DNA of 29,748 nt from positions 1 to 29,748 of the forward strand of contig LSSL01007130.1 of assembly GCA_001953115.1 (NCBI GenBank), in the 5' to 3' direction. Below the pieces are notes generated by a model. That model worked only from the letters and a program-made list of their open reading frames with translations, did no database searches and had not been told where the DNA came from. Origin of the DNA: Smittium mucronatum (lineage: Eukaryota; Kickxellomycota; Harpellomycetes; Harpellales; Legeriomycetaceae). Shown in pieces: positions 10,637 to 21,800 of this stretch; position 1 is the stretch's first letter; each line of letters begins with the position of its first letter. The position numbers and the translations under genes are program-made.

Positions 10637-10946
10637 TTTCTTTTATAAAAATAGTTAGGGCAGATTTTCAAGTCGAGTGGTAATTATGCTCCAAGAAGTG
10701 GGAGGATTTCTGTAACTATGAAAATGAACATCTTCAACCCTTTAATATTATGCCTCCAAAAATGTGAAAAAATCTCCCCATTCATGAAATAATATGTCCC
10801 TAAAAATCAAAAAACGTATCATCAATAATGCAATAATGTGTCTCTAAAAATAAAATTATGATTTTTTAACAATGAATAAATATCCCCCCAACAATGTAAT
10901 AATGTGTCTCTAAAAATGAAAATTGTCGTCCCTAACAATGAAAACC

Positions 10947-11155
10947 GCTGACATGACTATTGACCTATTTCAATTTCACCTACTGAATATTTAACCTTAT
11001 TTTTGACTACATAAAATAAAATAATAAGACATTGACGTAGATTTGTGTATTTTGGGAAAACTAAAAATTTCTATTTGTACATAAAATCTTAATTTTGAAA
11101 AATAGTTGGTTAATCTAGTAGGTGAAATGTGAAGTAGGCCAATAGTCCTGACACC
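10947..11155. mobile_element. Nested MITE with 9-bp target duplication (MULE-like)
   Basis: A 209-bp element with terminal inverted repeats of about 48 bases: the left end is GCTGACATGACTATT and the right end read inward is GGTGTCAGGACTATT, followed by matching TTCACCTACT segments further in. It sits inside the right terminus of the larger transposon. The flanks are ATGAAAACC (10938-10946) and ATGAAAAAC (11156-11164), a 9-bp target duplication with one mismatch, and removing the insert makes the outer transposon's two ends match. A 9-bp duplication fits Mutator-like elements. No coding frame is present. Confidence 0.85.
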
Positions 11156-11168
11156 ATGAAAAACTCTG

Positions 11169-12480
11169 TAAGCCTAATTTAGATCTATTTTTTAAATTTT
11201 TAGTTGTAAAGGCTATAAATTATATATTAATTTGATAGTATTTGTGCTATATAATATCAATAAAAATTTAAGTAAATCATTAAATCCAAAGAAATGATAA
11301 CACTTATTCATTTTATCTTTTAGGTAACCTATAATTTAAGTGTCGCTATAAATGCAATATTTATGTGAAATTTAGTCAAAATCTTTTTCCGAATTTATAT
11401 TTTTAGCAAGTTAAAGATTTTTTTTTAATATACATAAGCTTAATATTTTCCATCTTTGATTATAAAAGTTTTTAATTAAAAGTATTCGATTATTGAAAGT
11501 TTATGAAGAGGATTTACGGGAGTTTTTTACTTGATGGGCTTTAACATCAAGCAAAGCTGAAAAAATTGAATAGCTAAACTTTTAAGTAAAAATAAACAAT
11601 TAAATATCGATTTTTTACATAAACTCAAAAAATAATCATAATATTCTACATATAAATTCAATTTTCATATGTGGAAAACATTTACTCAAAAAAAAATCAA
11701 CTTAATTAAATTAGTTATATTAATCAAGTCTATCAATTTTGGAGTTTAAATACTGAGGTATCAAGTAATTTGATTATATTTTGATAAATTTTATTATAAT
11801 AAATTTAGAAGTTTTTTTTTACTCATCATTAAGTGAAATTATTGTTTTCAAAATGTTAGATTGATTTGAATAACATAAAATTTACTAATTATAGCATTAT
11901 TTTCAAAATAAGTCCAATTATTTTCAAATTTTTGTTTTATACGGAATCCTGCTCATTAAAACAACAATTTTTTTGATTTTTAATAATAATTAAATTTCAA
12001 AAAGGTCTAACAAAGTTAAAATAAAATTTATTGTATTATTAAGAATAAAAGATAATTTCCAAAAGTAAAAGTTATTATTTTTTAATAACGTATTAATATT
12101 TATCAATCAGTAAGCGGAAATATTTTTAGCAAATATGGTAACACTCAAAATGCTATTAATAAAGATATATTTCTAGAAAAAAGAATCTAAATTTATGGGA
12201 AAATATTATTTAAGTTCCAAAATTTACATTTTACCAACTAAACAACGGCCCAAATCACTGGAATTATGGATGAATCGTAAATTATTATTTTTTATATTAA
12301 TGAATAAAACTAAACTATTCTGACTAAAAAATAAGATTTTTTTATTAGATGATTTTCTTCTGTTTAATAAGAGTAGGATTTTTTTTTTGAATATTTAATT
12401 TTATTACAAGATAACTTCAATTAAATAAATACTAAAAAACATAAAAAAAACGTTTAGTACAGATTATTTTCCTAATATAA
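11169..12480. other. AT-rich desert
   Basis: About 1.3 kb with long A and T runs. I see no coding frame, RNA gene or alignable repeat. Confidence 0.65.
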
Positions 12481-12489
12481 TAAGTTATT

Positions 12490-12985
12490 TTGCTGGGCTA
12501 ATCGCAGTGTACCTAGGGAAAAAGTTGTATTACAACAACTGAAAGATCCCATCTTTCTGAAATAGCTTCAATTAGGCAGTATGGCGGAGGTTAAGTGCAG
12601 TCAATAATTAAGCTATTTTTCAAAGAAAAACTTTTTATTGAAGCTATTTTCTCCTAAACAGGATTTAATTATATCAGGATTAATAAAATTAGACACCTAA
12701 CCAAATTTTGGGTTAATTAACACAGCTTTATTACAAACAGCTATTATATGCAGAGGTCAGTACGTTTATAGAAAGCTGGAATTCAGCATTAAAAAATTTC
12801 AGACTGTGTTAAACAATTGGTCTCTAAAGTTTTGGGATGATATTCATCTGGAATCTCTGCCCTCCGAATTGCTTCCGCTGTCTCTATTTCTAATCAGGAA
12901 TGGTAATGCGCTATGTGAAATTTTAATAATTTTTAATTAGAAAATTAAAATGTTTAAACCTCTAAACCACAGAAAGGTGTAATAA
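12490..12985. repeat. GC-richer repeat island, copy B of the left-edge repeat
   Basis: The stretch from 12679 to 12985 is homologous to 1-310, position 12679 matching position 1. The compositional island begins about 190 bases earlier, at about 12490, so the parent element extends further than the window shows for copy A. The extra part contains the palindrome GTTGTATTACAAC at 12524-12536. Compared with copy A many C/T and G/A differences are seen, for example CGATCGG against CAATTGG, but some sites are more intact here than in A. It is an old, inactive copy of a repeat family and has no coding frame. Confidence 0.75.
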
Positions 12986-14840
12986 TCTTTGGATTCTTGT
13001 TGCGAAAAAATTGAAAAATCACTATTTAAATACTCATTGAGCCTGAATTTTATAAAAATATGTTATAAATAGCTATTATAAATAGAAATAATATGCAATC
13101 AGGTCATAATTTTTTTTACAGATTAAATTATATGTACATATTTGGTACTATACATTTAGGAATAAGAATATAGTTCTTTTTAATAAAATTTTTATTTTTA
13201 CTAAAAAAAATTAAATTTCCATTTAAATTTTTTTCGCATAAATAAATAGGGTAATTAAAAATTTCAGGAATTTATTTTCATTACAATTAGTTCAATTCTT
13301 ATTCAAAAAATTAATAATATGAAATATTTTCCCCATTAATGAAAATAAATAAAATTCATGATCGGACCAAAAATAGTAGTTAAGGATCTAATAGAAGCCA
13401 TTCATACATGTTATGCGGCTGAAAAAAATTTAGATAAATAAAATTAGCCATAGCTTAATTTACTAGGTGGTATAATCACTATAATTTAATTTAAAGTTTT
13501 ATTTTTTTTTATTTTTTATGTTAACTAGATTCTTTTACTACATTTTATTTAATTTCTAATGAAAAAATATTTTTAACATCGATTTGAAATCAAGACTACA
13601 TAATCTAATTAGATAGGATGCAATAAAGTCCAAAAATTTTGGTAAGGGTGAAAATATTAAATATTAAATATTAAATAAATGACAGGAAAAAAAACTTAAA
13701 TACAAAATTTCAAGAAACATGTTTTAAATTTAAATTTTCATTTACGAAAAATAATTACGTATTTATAACATATATTTATCCTTATAAAGTGAAAATATAA
13801 CTTTATTAACAGATTTATAAAGTTATATCGAAATATTATAATTTATCATAGTATTTATTTTGTATTAAATTTGGAAATTTCTATTTATTTCCTATAAAAT
13901 GAGCTGGATTTTACTTTTTTGAATTATTAGTAAGAGAATTATAACATTTATTTTTTATTTAATTAAAAAAAATAAAGAATATGCTCTTCGCTACTAGGAA
14001 TATAAAAATTGAACCGATTTAATTGGGTTATAGAGTGTTAAAATATGTCATGTTACAAGATATTTTATTTAAAATATCAAAAAAAAAATACCAAAAAATA
14101 CCTCTTTTTTAAAAAAATTTAATCTCATTATAGTGAAAAATATAATTATATAATGGGAATATTAAGATATAATTTAAAGAAACCGTTAAAAAATTATATA
14201 AATAATTCTAAAAAGACAAATTCTGTATAAATTCAATTGCTGAATCACAAAACTTGGTGAAATTTAATAAGGTTCTACCAGAAATTATGCATTTTCGATT
14301 TATAGCTTTTTTATGAACTGATTTTAGCCCAATAGCATTTATTTTTAATATAAAATAAAATATCGAATATTTTCATGTGTATGTTTAAATTATTTAAACT
14401 TTTCTTATCATAAATAAATTGTGATTTGAACAAAAAAAATACCTCATTTATGAACTTTACAAAGAAAAAGTGAATTTTTTTGCTAACTCTTGGACATAAA
14501 CGGTGTTTTAATAAAAGTTAATATATTTATATCATATTTTAACTTCTGGCTAAAATTATTTGTCAAATATTAAAAGTTACGAATCTAATGAAATAAAATT
14601 TTGAAAAGTGAATATAGTATATCTGATAAATGTAAATAATTTGTGTTTCGATGCGAAAGTCATATGAATTTGAGGTTTTTGGGGTGATACTGGGACATAT
14701 GTGCAAGTGGTGCATAATTCTAAGCTTTCTAAGATATATTAATAATGCTCTTTATAATTAATAAGAGAATTTAATTATATTTAAAATATCGATATGATAA
14801 TTATATAAAATAGTATACTTTTTTTTTAAAGGGAATTTAT
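12986..14840. other. AT-rich desert
   Basis: Nearly 1.9 kb of A+T sequence. I see no coding frame, RNA gene or clear repeat; a short tandem ATATTAAAT-type run occurs at about 13654-13680. Confidence 0.65.
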
Positions 14841-15130
14841 TTATAATATTCAAATACTAGAAAAAACTAAAGTAAAAATACAATGAAAGGATAAATAATA
14901 AATTTCATCCTACTCCCATCTGCCGCTCTAGCGGCTCCGTACCCACTGGGCATTGGTTCAAGGGTATAGTATACATTTAGACATGATATACACTCAAAAT
15001 TTTATATGTTTTGGGTTTAATTTCAAATTCAAATTGGCGATAAAGAATTTTTTAGTTAAATTGTTGGTTTTGAAATGTTTTTTTTTAATATGATATGATA
15101 TTAGTAATTTATTGCTCATTAAAAATTAAT
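14840..15130. repeat. LTR-like repeat, copy B, heavily AT-shifted
   Basis: The core at 14901-14962 aligns with 5891-5951 in the same orientation. It contains the palindrome GCCGCTCTAGCGGC (14922-14935), a stem-loop TACCC-ACT-GGGCA (14940-14952) and ATTGGTTCAAGG. To its right the alignment continues with most C and G of copy A replaced by T and A, which looks like RIP acting on everything outside the core. No coding frame is present. The outer limits are approximate. Confidence 0.6.
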
Positions 15131-17290
15131 ATTTTGATATTTTGAAGTAGAATGAGTTTAAATTTAAAAATTATACTAGTTCACAGAATCAAAATTCATG
15201 ATAGCTAGGATTATTTTTTTTAAAATCCAGTATGGCTGAAATACTGTATATTATTGTGATATTTACTTTAAACTAAATAATACATTAAAAACTGATTTTT
15301 ATTAATATAAAAAATATCAAAAACACGATCTATAAAATTAGAATTTCAATAAATTTATTGAAAAGTTATTAAATATGGATATATTAATAAAAAATAATTA
15401 AAAAATCGAAAAAAAACTAAAACATAAAAATATAAATCTAATTATAAATTAACATTTTTTTAACCTAGAATCATGATTTATTTAAAAATTACCAATTTAG
15501 ATTTTATTACTCATGAAATTGATTAAATATGTGATAATTTTCATTTATAAAGATTTTTTAACATGAAAATAAATACATATATTTTAAAGCATCATTATAA
15601 ATCATAAAATAATTAAATATTAATTACCTAAAAAAATGAACATATAAATCAAAGTCATCTGAAATAACGTACAAAGTTAACGTTTAGATATTTCAATTTC
15701 AATTAAAATATAAGGTAGTCCTTAGAAGTTATATATTATACTTTTATGGTATAAAAAAAAGCTCCTTCTAATGAGAATTAGCGTTTAATTAAATTTCTTA
15801 TAATTTTAAATTAAAATGTAAAAAAAAAAAAAAAATCAATTAATTTTTATTATTTCCAATAAAATACTATAAAAATTCGTATATAAAGGAAATTAACTAA
15901 GGCTTTTAACTATTAAAAATAAAATAAATTCATCTCAAGAAAAAAATCACTATTTTTAACATCATTGTCTCTTAAATTGTATTTTAATGCGCAATTTAAA
16001 TTTTCATTTTGAATTTACAAAAAAATTAATAATATTGGCTTAAATTTAGACAAAAAAACAACAGATAAATATTTCAAAAATTAATACCAAGTATTTAAGA
16101 TTATAAAAAGTTTTGAACGATGTTTTATACTGATTATTAATTATATTTAAGATTACTTATATAAAAAAAATTTAGTTCATATTTAAAAGAAATTTATTCT
16201 CCTAATGACATAAAAAATTAACCATAAAAAATACATTACTGATAAAAAATCCCCTATTAGGCCTAAATTTGGTCTCAAATATATAATTTATAGCTGTTTT
16301 TATTTATTTATTTTTCAATAAATATCACAAATAGATTTGGTTTTTCTTAAAATTTATGTAATAGTTATAAGCTAGTCTCTTAAACATAATTTTTTATCTG
16401 CATATTTTAAGTTCTATGATCAATAGCAAAAGTCTCATATCCTCTAATAATTAAATATTTATAAAAAGATTTCATATAAAATATAATAAAAATATGCCTA
16501 GATCTCTTAGATTTACCAAATATAAAATATTGATTAATTGTTAAATAGGTTTTAAAAAACATGAATTTTTTTTAATACTTTGCGCCGAAAAAAGTAATCA
16601 TGTTACTAATAATGGAATTTTTAATAGATAAACCACCCAAAGTCGATGAAAAAAATATTTTATTTAAATTAGATTGAAATATAAAATGTTTTTACCTTTC
16701 AAATTTGAAAATTTTAAGGGTTCTTCCTATTTTAATAATCAAATATGACATTTTCAAGCTTCAGGAATCATTCGTATAACATCGATTCCTCAAAAAATAT
16801 TTTAAGAGCTAAGTGATTATCGCAAAATCATTGCTAAATTAAATCCGAAAATATACATTTATAAATGATATGAATATGAATATGATCACTTTAAATACAA
16901 TAATATAATATTAAAATTATTTTCTATCTATTGAGTTGCTGCTTAAAATGGATGGCAAAATTATTATTTTTTGAACAAAATAAAACAAATAAAAGATTTG
17001 AAGAGCTATATAATCAAAAAAATGAGGATCTCTTTAATATTTTAATTAAAAATAGTAAATCCCTGGCTTAGGATGAAAAAATTATAATTATATTGAATGA
17101 ATAAATTAAATGAGGAGACAAACTTAAAAAGTAGAGGCTAAAATCTCTGTATACCACCTTAAAATCTGATATAAAATGAAGCGGAGATATGAGAAAATAA
17201 ATAAAATTAAACTAAAAAACGAATTTATATAGATTTTATTTTCTAACTAAAACTAAAATAATTTTAACTAAATTTTGAAAATTGAAAATA
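15131..17290. other. AT-rich desert
   Basis: About 2.2 kb with nothing recognisable; includes a run of A at about 15819-15836. No coding frame or alignable repeat. Confidence 0.65.
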
Positions 17291-18850
17291 AAATATTTTT
17301 ATTACAATTTGATGATAATTGCAAAAATTCTCAGGATTTTGAAAGCATTTAAAAAAATAGGTGAATTTTCAAAACATATTAACTATTTAAATAAATTATT
17401 TGGCTTTTCAAATTAACGAATAAGCGTGAGTCTAATCTATAAAAATAAATATAAAAACTCTTATATACAAAAAATATAAGACTCATTTTCATAATTATTA
17501 TTCATAGGCCCACGTTGTAATTTAAGATAAATATCCACCTTGTCCCTAAATCGTGTTTAAATTATTGGAAGGAAATATTTGAATCCTATCTGATTTTTTT
17601 AATCCTCTAGAAATACATTCTACTAAATATTTTTGAATAATTTTTCTTTATAAAATATATTTAATAAGCGTTATTTTTTCTTCTAATCATGTATATAGTT
17701 TACTAAATACTTCAAATAACGAAATACTAATGGAGCTTTTATTACTTAAATCAGACCGATATTTTTTTAAAATACTAGATAAATAAATTAATATGAAACT
17801 ATGAAAGTTTTATTCTGTTTATTTTTACCCTGTTAATGTTTGAGGTCCTCAATTTAGTTTTAGATTTTGGCTCCCGTATTAATAAAAACACATTTTTATA
17901 TATAATTTCTCTCATTATTTTGATATTCAATTATTATTAAGGGTTTTAATCTGAATATTTTTTCAAAATACATAACTTTGACAAACATCCATTAATATTT
18001 TTAACGGTATAAAAAATTTCTTCTGTTTTTTGATCAATCCTAAGATAAAGTTGTTTTTTGGAAAAAAAAAATTTGGATAGTTTTCATCTTGTGCACTCTA
18101 ATTGCTTGTATTAAAAATTAATTGAATTAAACAGGTCGTATATATTAAGAACCAAGTTTTACCGTTTGGATTATAATCCAAAAAATTTAATTATTAATAT
18201 GATCGACAGATTAAGGCGCATTTGTAAATATATTTAAATGGTTTAAATTAAGGCAATTAGGCGATAGTTGATTGCACATATAAATATGGATGAAATGAAT
18301 CGTGAAATTTAATTTGATTTAATTTGATTTATAAAAATTATGAGAAGTGAGTAATTTGGGGAATTTTTTTATTTATTCCTGAGCTATTTAAAGCTTTAAA
18401 AAAGCAGAAAAATTAATTCTCTTTATATAATTAAAAGACACACCCTCTATTTATTTATGACTGATAATTAATTTTTCACCAAACTATCGATATTTTTTCG
18501 AACTATATGTCTGTTATTTTTTATATCAGATAGGATTCAAATATTTTTACCAAAAATTTTGACACAATTTAGGGACAAAGTCGATATTTTTCTTACATTA
18601 CAGTGTGGGAAAATGGATAATAAATATGAAAATGAGTCACATTTTTTCTCTATAAGAATTTTTTTTTTTTTTCGAAATTCGGCTCGCTTTTATTCGTAAA
18701 TTTGAAAATCCATATAACTTATTTGAATAGATATGATAATATTTTGAAACATTATCTATTTTTGTAAATAACTTCAAAATCTTGACTATTTTTTCAATTA
18801 TCTTCATAACTTATCATATTAAAATAAAGATAGTTTTTTAAAATTGTGAA
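17290..18850. mobile_element. Large imperfect inverted repeat, candidate decayed transposon
   Basis: The left arm (about 17290-17600) is an inverted copy of the right arm (about 18530-18850). Matching segments in order include GTCCCTAAAT (17542-17551 against 18571-18580 reversed), TTTGAATCCTATCTGAT (17578-17594 against 18525-18541 reversed), the GACTCATTTTCAT segment at about 17480 and the CTTTTCAAATTAACGAATAA segment at about 17403 against their reversed partners near 18638 and 18695. The arms have small indels and many substitutions. The spacer of about 930 bases has no open frame. Ends and target duplication could not be fixed, so it is either a long-inverted-repeat element or two copies of one element in opposite orientation. 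Confidence 0.7.
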
Positions 18851-21800
18851 GCCCAAAATATATATAAATAAATTAACCATTCAAAAAAAATATCAGAGTA
18901 TTACTTGAAATTATTTTGGAATTATGTTCTGTGAAAATAGTTAAAATTTAAACAAAACTTAAAAAAAATCAAAAAAAAATACTAAATTTATGTCAGGTGA
19001 AACCTTGAAAAGACAAAATTTCCAGTAAAATGTACTGCAGGATAAAAAAATTCCGTTAAACTACAAAAAATGTTTAAGTAATTTTTTAATAATTGATTTG
19101 GTTATTAATTATCTCAAATTATATATATATATAATATTCTAAAAAATAAAAAAAAATTAAGAAAATACTTTTTTTTTTTGTGCCTACTTGATTTCATACC
19201 AATAATTCAGCGTCTCTAGTTAATCTTTCTGAACATAAATAATATTTTATCTAATTATAAACATAGTTAATACTCAATTATCATTTGGCTACCACGGAAG
19301 AAAAAAAAATACAATAATATGATCAGATGAATGATATAAATAAATTTTTTGGAAAGAGTTAGCCAATATTAACCAAATGAAATAACCGATATGTATTAGA
19401 TAAAATGATAAAAAAAAAAAAAATAAGTTATTTCGAAATAAAAATTTTAATCGCTTTATGTTGTTTTATATCGATCATATAAATAAATCTATTCAATAAA
19501 ATAAACCATTATCAATCAAAAAAAACTTATTTTTTTAGCAAAAATAAAAAAATATTATTAATCACCCACCAGATAAAAAATTATATTAAAATTAATTATT
19601 TTTTCAAGGCGATACAAAAAAAAATTAAATAGTGGTTTATACATAGGAAAAAAAAATTTCTAAGTGTTTTCAAATATTAATATTTTATTTATCTTATATG
19701 ATAAAATTGATAAATTTCCTATAATTTTGTTCTTGAAAAATGCCAATAAGTCTATTATCGCAACTGAGACTATGTTATAGAATATTTAAAATATTTTGAA
19801 AGCTATTGAATTAAAAAGAAAAAACTTATTGTTATACCAACTCAAAAAATTTATATAAATTCTAAAAAAAAATTCACATTCCGCTTCTGAATATCATTAA
19901 AAATTATATTCTCAATTATTTGTGAATTATACCAAATATTTTTTTTCTATTTTTTTTTACAATGATTTATTTACATTTTTTTAAGAAAAAAAAAGAAAAA
20001 GAAAAGTTTAAAATCAAATTTTCGAGAAAACTAAATAATAATAATAATATTGCAAAAAAAAAAACAAATAAAAAAGCGATTTTTGGAAATAAAATGTAAC
20101 AGCAATTAATTTTAAAAAATTAGTTAATTTTGATAAGTTTCGTATTATATCTTGAAAAAAATTAATGAAGATTATTAAAAGGGGGTTGATTAATAAAATA
20201 TATTATTTTTATTTAGAAGAAAAGATTTTTTTGATAAATACGTGTATATTTCAATTGATATATTCATTTTATCAAACACATATTTATAATACAAGTTTTT
20301 TAGGAATTTTTTTTCATTTTTTTTCTATTTTATACATTTCAATAAAATAAACAATCAGTTATTTGTGTTAAATCATATTGGTTATATCTTTTTCCAAAAA
20401 TATTTTTGATTAGTAAAAAAGTAATAGTATATAAAATAATACACTGTTACGCCTCTCATCTTTTGGGGGTAAAATGAGTAAAAGAAATAATACTGTCCAA
20501 AAAATATTAAAATTAGATTCAATTAATTTTTTAATTGTTTTAAAGAAATAGAATTCAACTTTATCTTAGATCACAATTAAGGTTTTCTATCTTCGCTAAA
20601 ATTATACTTGATAGGTTTAATGATAAATTTAATATATCTTTAGAAGGATTTGAAATTTTCTCAAATTGATAAAAAAAGTTGCCTTATCTTTTTGTGAATA
20701 ACTAATTTCAGAATGAAATGTATTAAAATTGAATTTAGTTACTTCTTTCGATATCTGGACTCTCAGTCCTATATCATTATTTAATTTTGGCGAATTCTCT
20801 TATTAAAGCACTAAGCAACATATATTAAAATGATTTTGACTTGATTCTTTATAGTTACTTTTATTAATGATTCTCTTCCAATATTTATTTTTAATTATAT
20901 AAAAGTTTATTCTTTAAATACGATTTTGATTTTAGAAATCATTTTCTAAAGTCTAAGATACTTTTAGTTCTTATAAAGTGTCAACTGGATATTTGCTGAA
21001 ATGAATTCTTAAATTCCAATAGCTTCACAATAGGTGCTCTTGTGTATTATAAAATGTTATATAAATAAACCTTTTTTTAAGATCAAAATTCTCCTAATCT
21101 ATATATAGAGGTTAATTTGAAATAAATTATAATAAAAATATAATCAATCGAAGCATAATATAAAATTTTGAACTATAAAAAAATATTTCGATAAATCAGG
21201 AATGAAATAAGTATTTTTTTAAATTCATTATTACTATCTGAAGATATAGTTTTCATGTTTTAGAATAATAAATATTGATTTTTCTAAAACAAAATTTTAT
21301 TTGATTTTATTAAAATAAAGAATATTCCTCCTAAAGTTTGAGGGCTAGATAAGCAATATAAATCCTCGAAAATACAAAATCTATTTAAAATTTTGGGCTA
21401 CGATAAATATTTCACGATTTATATACTCTAATTTTCAACGATACAACATAATAAAATGTAATTATTAATTTAAAAAAATGATTTTGGTATTTAATACTTA
21501 AATTTTATTATAGAAATTTATATACCATTTCATTTTTCAAGATGATTAAAAAAAATAAACAGTTTTAAAACTAAATAAGCGGGCAAATATGAAAAAAACT
21601 TATTTAATTAATAATATCGCAAAATAATTAATTTATAATAATTTTTTAAAGGGTCTGTAGCATAAACACAATAAACAAAATTTTGAATTTGAATTCAATA
21701 TGAGTACCATTTTAAATTAAATTACACTTTCATACTTATACAAAAATATATAGAGATACAGTGAAATTTATTATTAAATGATAGAAATAAAAAAAAAATT

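Larger units (their letters stand above)
9958..11168. mobile_element. Long-terminal-inverted-repeat transposon interrupted by a nested element
   Basis: The left arm (9958 to about 10275) is an inverted copy of the right arm (about 10637 to 10946, continuing 11165-11168 after the insertion), so each arm is about 315 bases. The left terminus is CAGGGGTTTTCATTG; the right terminus, read inward and skipping the insertion, is CAGAGGTTTTCATTG. A TA dinucleotide flanks both ends (9956-9957 and 11169-11170), the target duplication of Tc1/mariner-type and a few other DNA transposons. Without the insert the element is about 993 bases. The centre holds no transposase, so it is a non-autonomous or foldback element. 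Strand cannot be assigned. Confidence 0.85.

Noticed and set aside
10000..10900. Possible CRISPR-like array from the repeated units in the arms
   Set aside because: Units are degenerate, unevenly spaced and mirrored in the opposite arm, as expected of sub-terminal transposon repeats in a eukaryotic setting.
20165..20350. 61-codon plus-strand open frame
   Set aside because: Phe/Ile/Tyr-rich chance frame in the most AT-rich part of the window.
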